This document shows positions 6,552 through 6,660 of a DNA stretch of 6,660 nucleotides, piece after piece. This stretch comes from Alistipes sp. (GTDB lineage Bacteria; Bacteroidota; Bacteroidia; Bacteroidales; Rikenellaceae). The translations under genes and the position numbers were made by a program. The notes beneath the pieces are model-generated. The model was not told the origin of the DNA and did no database searches. It saw only the letters and a list, made by a program, of their open reading frames with translations. The stretch's first letter is position 1. Each line of letters begins with the position of its first letter. The DNA is taken from the NCBI GenBank assembly GCA_017380955.1, contig JAFOCZ010000154.1:1-6660 (forward strand), read 5' to 3'.

Positions 6552-6563
6552 AGCCTATCGGAT
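6533..6563 (-). terminator. Intrinsic terminator of tRNA-Gln
   Basis: Read on the minus strand, an 11-base-pair stem with one G-U pair (6563-6553 with 6548-6538) and a four-T loop is followed by six T (6538-6533, the first shared with the stem). It begins eight bases after the CCA end of the tRNA. The GC-containing stem with a T-run makes this a convincing Rho-independent terminator. Confidence 0.88.
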
Positions 6564-6570
6564 ATTTTTG

Positions 6571-6644
6571 TGGTTGAGCTACCGAGATTCGAACTCAGAA
6601 TAACAGAACCAAAATCTGCTGTGTTACCATTACACCATAGCTCA
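6571..6644 (-). tRNA. tRNA-Gln (anticodon UUG), CCA encoded
   Basis: The minus strand folds into a complete 74-base cloverleaf that decodes CAA (and CAG by wobble). Acceptor arms TGAGCTA/TAGCTCA pair over all 7 bases; the D stem is GTGT/ACAC with loop AATGGTA. The anticodon stem GCAGA/TCTGT (one G-U pair) carries loop TTTTGGT, with anticodon TTG at 6612-6610. A 4-base variable region and T arm CTGAG/CTCGG with loop TTCGAAT follow, then discriminator A and genomic CCA (6573-6571). No base is out of place, so it should be functional. Only 16 bases of upstream sequence are in the window, so its promoter or tRNA neighbours cannot be judged. Confidence 0.96.
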
Positions 6645-6660
6645 ATCGTTGCTCGTAAGC

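Noticed and set aside
1..6660. Search for a novel system: CRISPR repeats, transposases, toxin-antitoxin pairs, retrons, phage genes
   Set aside because: No regularly spaced repeats, reverse transcriptase, nuclease or integrase motifs were seen. The tRNA-Gln could be an integration site, but no integrase or duplicated tRNA end is present in the window.

Overview
The window reads as ordinary chromosomal DNA of a gut-type Bacteroidota, most likely order Bacteroidales. The best evidence is promoter architecture. Four upstream regions carry the Bacteroidota -7 element TAnnTTTG (three times exactly as TATCTTTG), and Shine-Dalgarno sequences are absent or weak. The tone of the proteins (mdh, aroB, pheT, a Gly-rich surface-protein tail) fits an Alistipes/Bacteroides-like genome, but the genus is an inference.

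Layout: (1) 1-462, minus strand: the N-terminal half of malate dehydrogenase, cut by the window edge. (2) 463-635: a divergent intergenic region with one promoter facing each way. (3) 636-2176, plus strand: aroB (3-dehydroquinate synthase) overlapping by 4 bases a DJ-1/PfpI-family gene, closed by a perfect 18-bp inverted-repeat terminator that also serves the convergent gene. (4) 2228-4693, minus strand: full-length pheT (phenylalanyl-tRNA synthetase beta chain) with its own promoter. (5) 4750-5300: a terminator and a truncated, probably decayed C-terminal remnant of a Gly-rich carbohydrate-binding-type surface protein. (6) 5301-6494, minus strand: a two-gene unit of a cytosolic 5'-nucleotidase and a small two-helix membrane protein. 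(7) 6522-6563: a promoter interlocked with the terminator of the upstream tRNA. (8) 6571-6644, minus strand: tRNA-Gln(UUG) with encoded CCA.

Functionally the genes are housekeeping: TCA/fermentative malate metabolism, the shikimate pathway, charging of tRNA-Phe, nucleotide turnover and a glutamine tRNA. They appear to be separate short transcription units rather than one system. I did not find a defence system, CRISPR array, insertion sequence, prophage or secondary-metabolite locus. The items most worth a second look are the surface-protein remnant with its possible frameshift, the two places where the terminator of one unit is interlocked with the promoter of the next, and the small membrane protein coupled to the 5'-nucleotidase.
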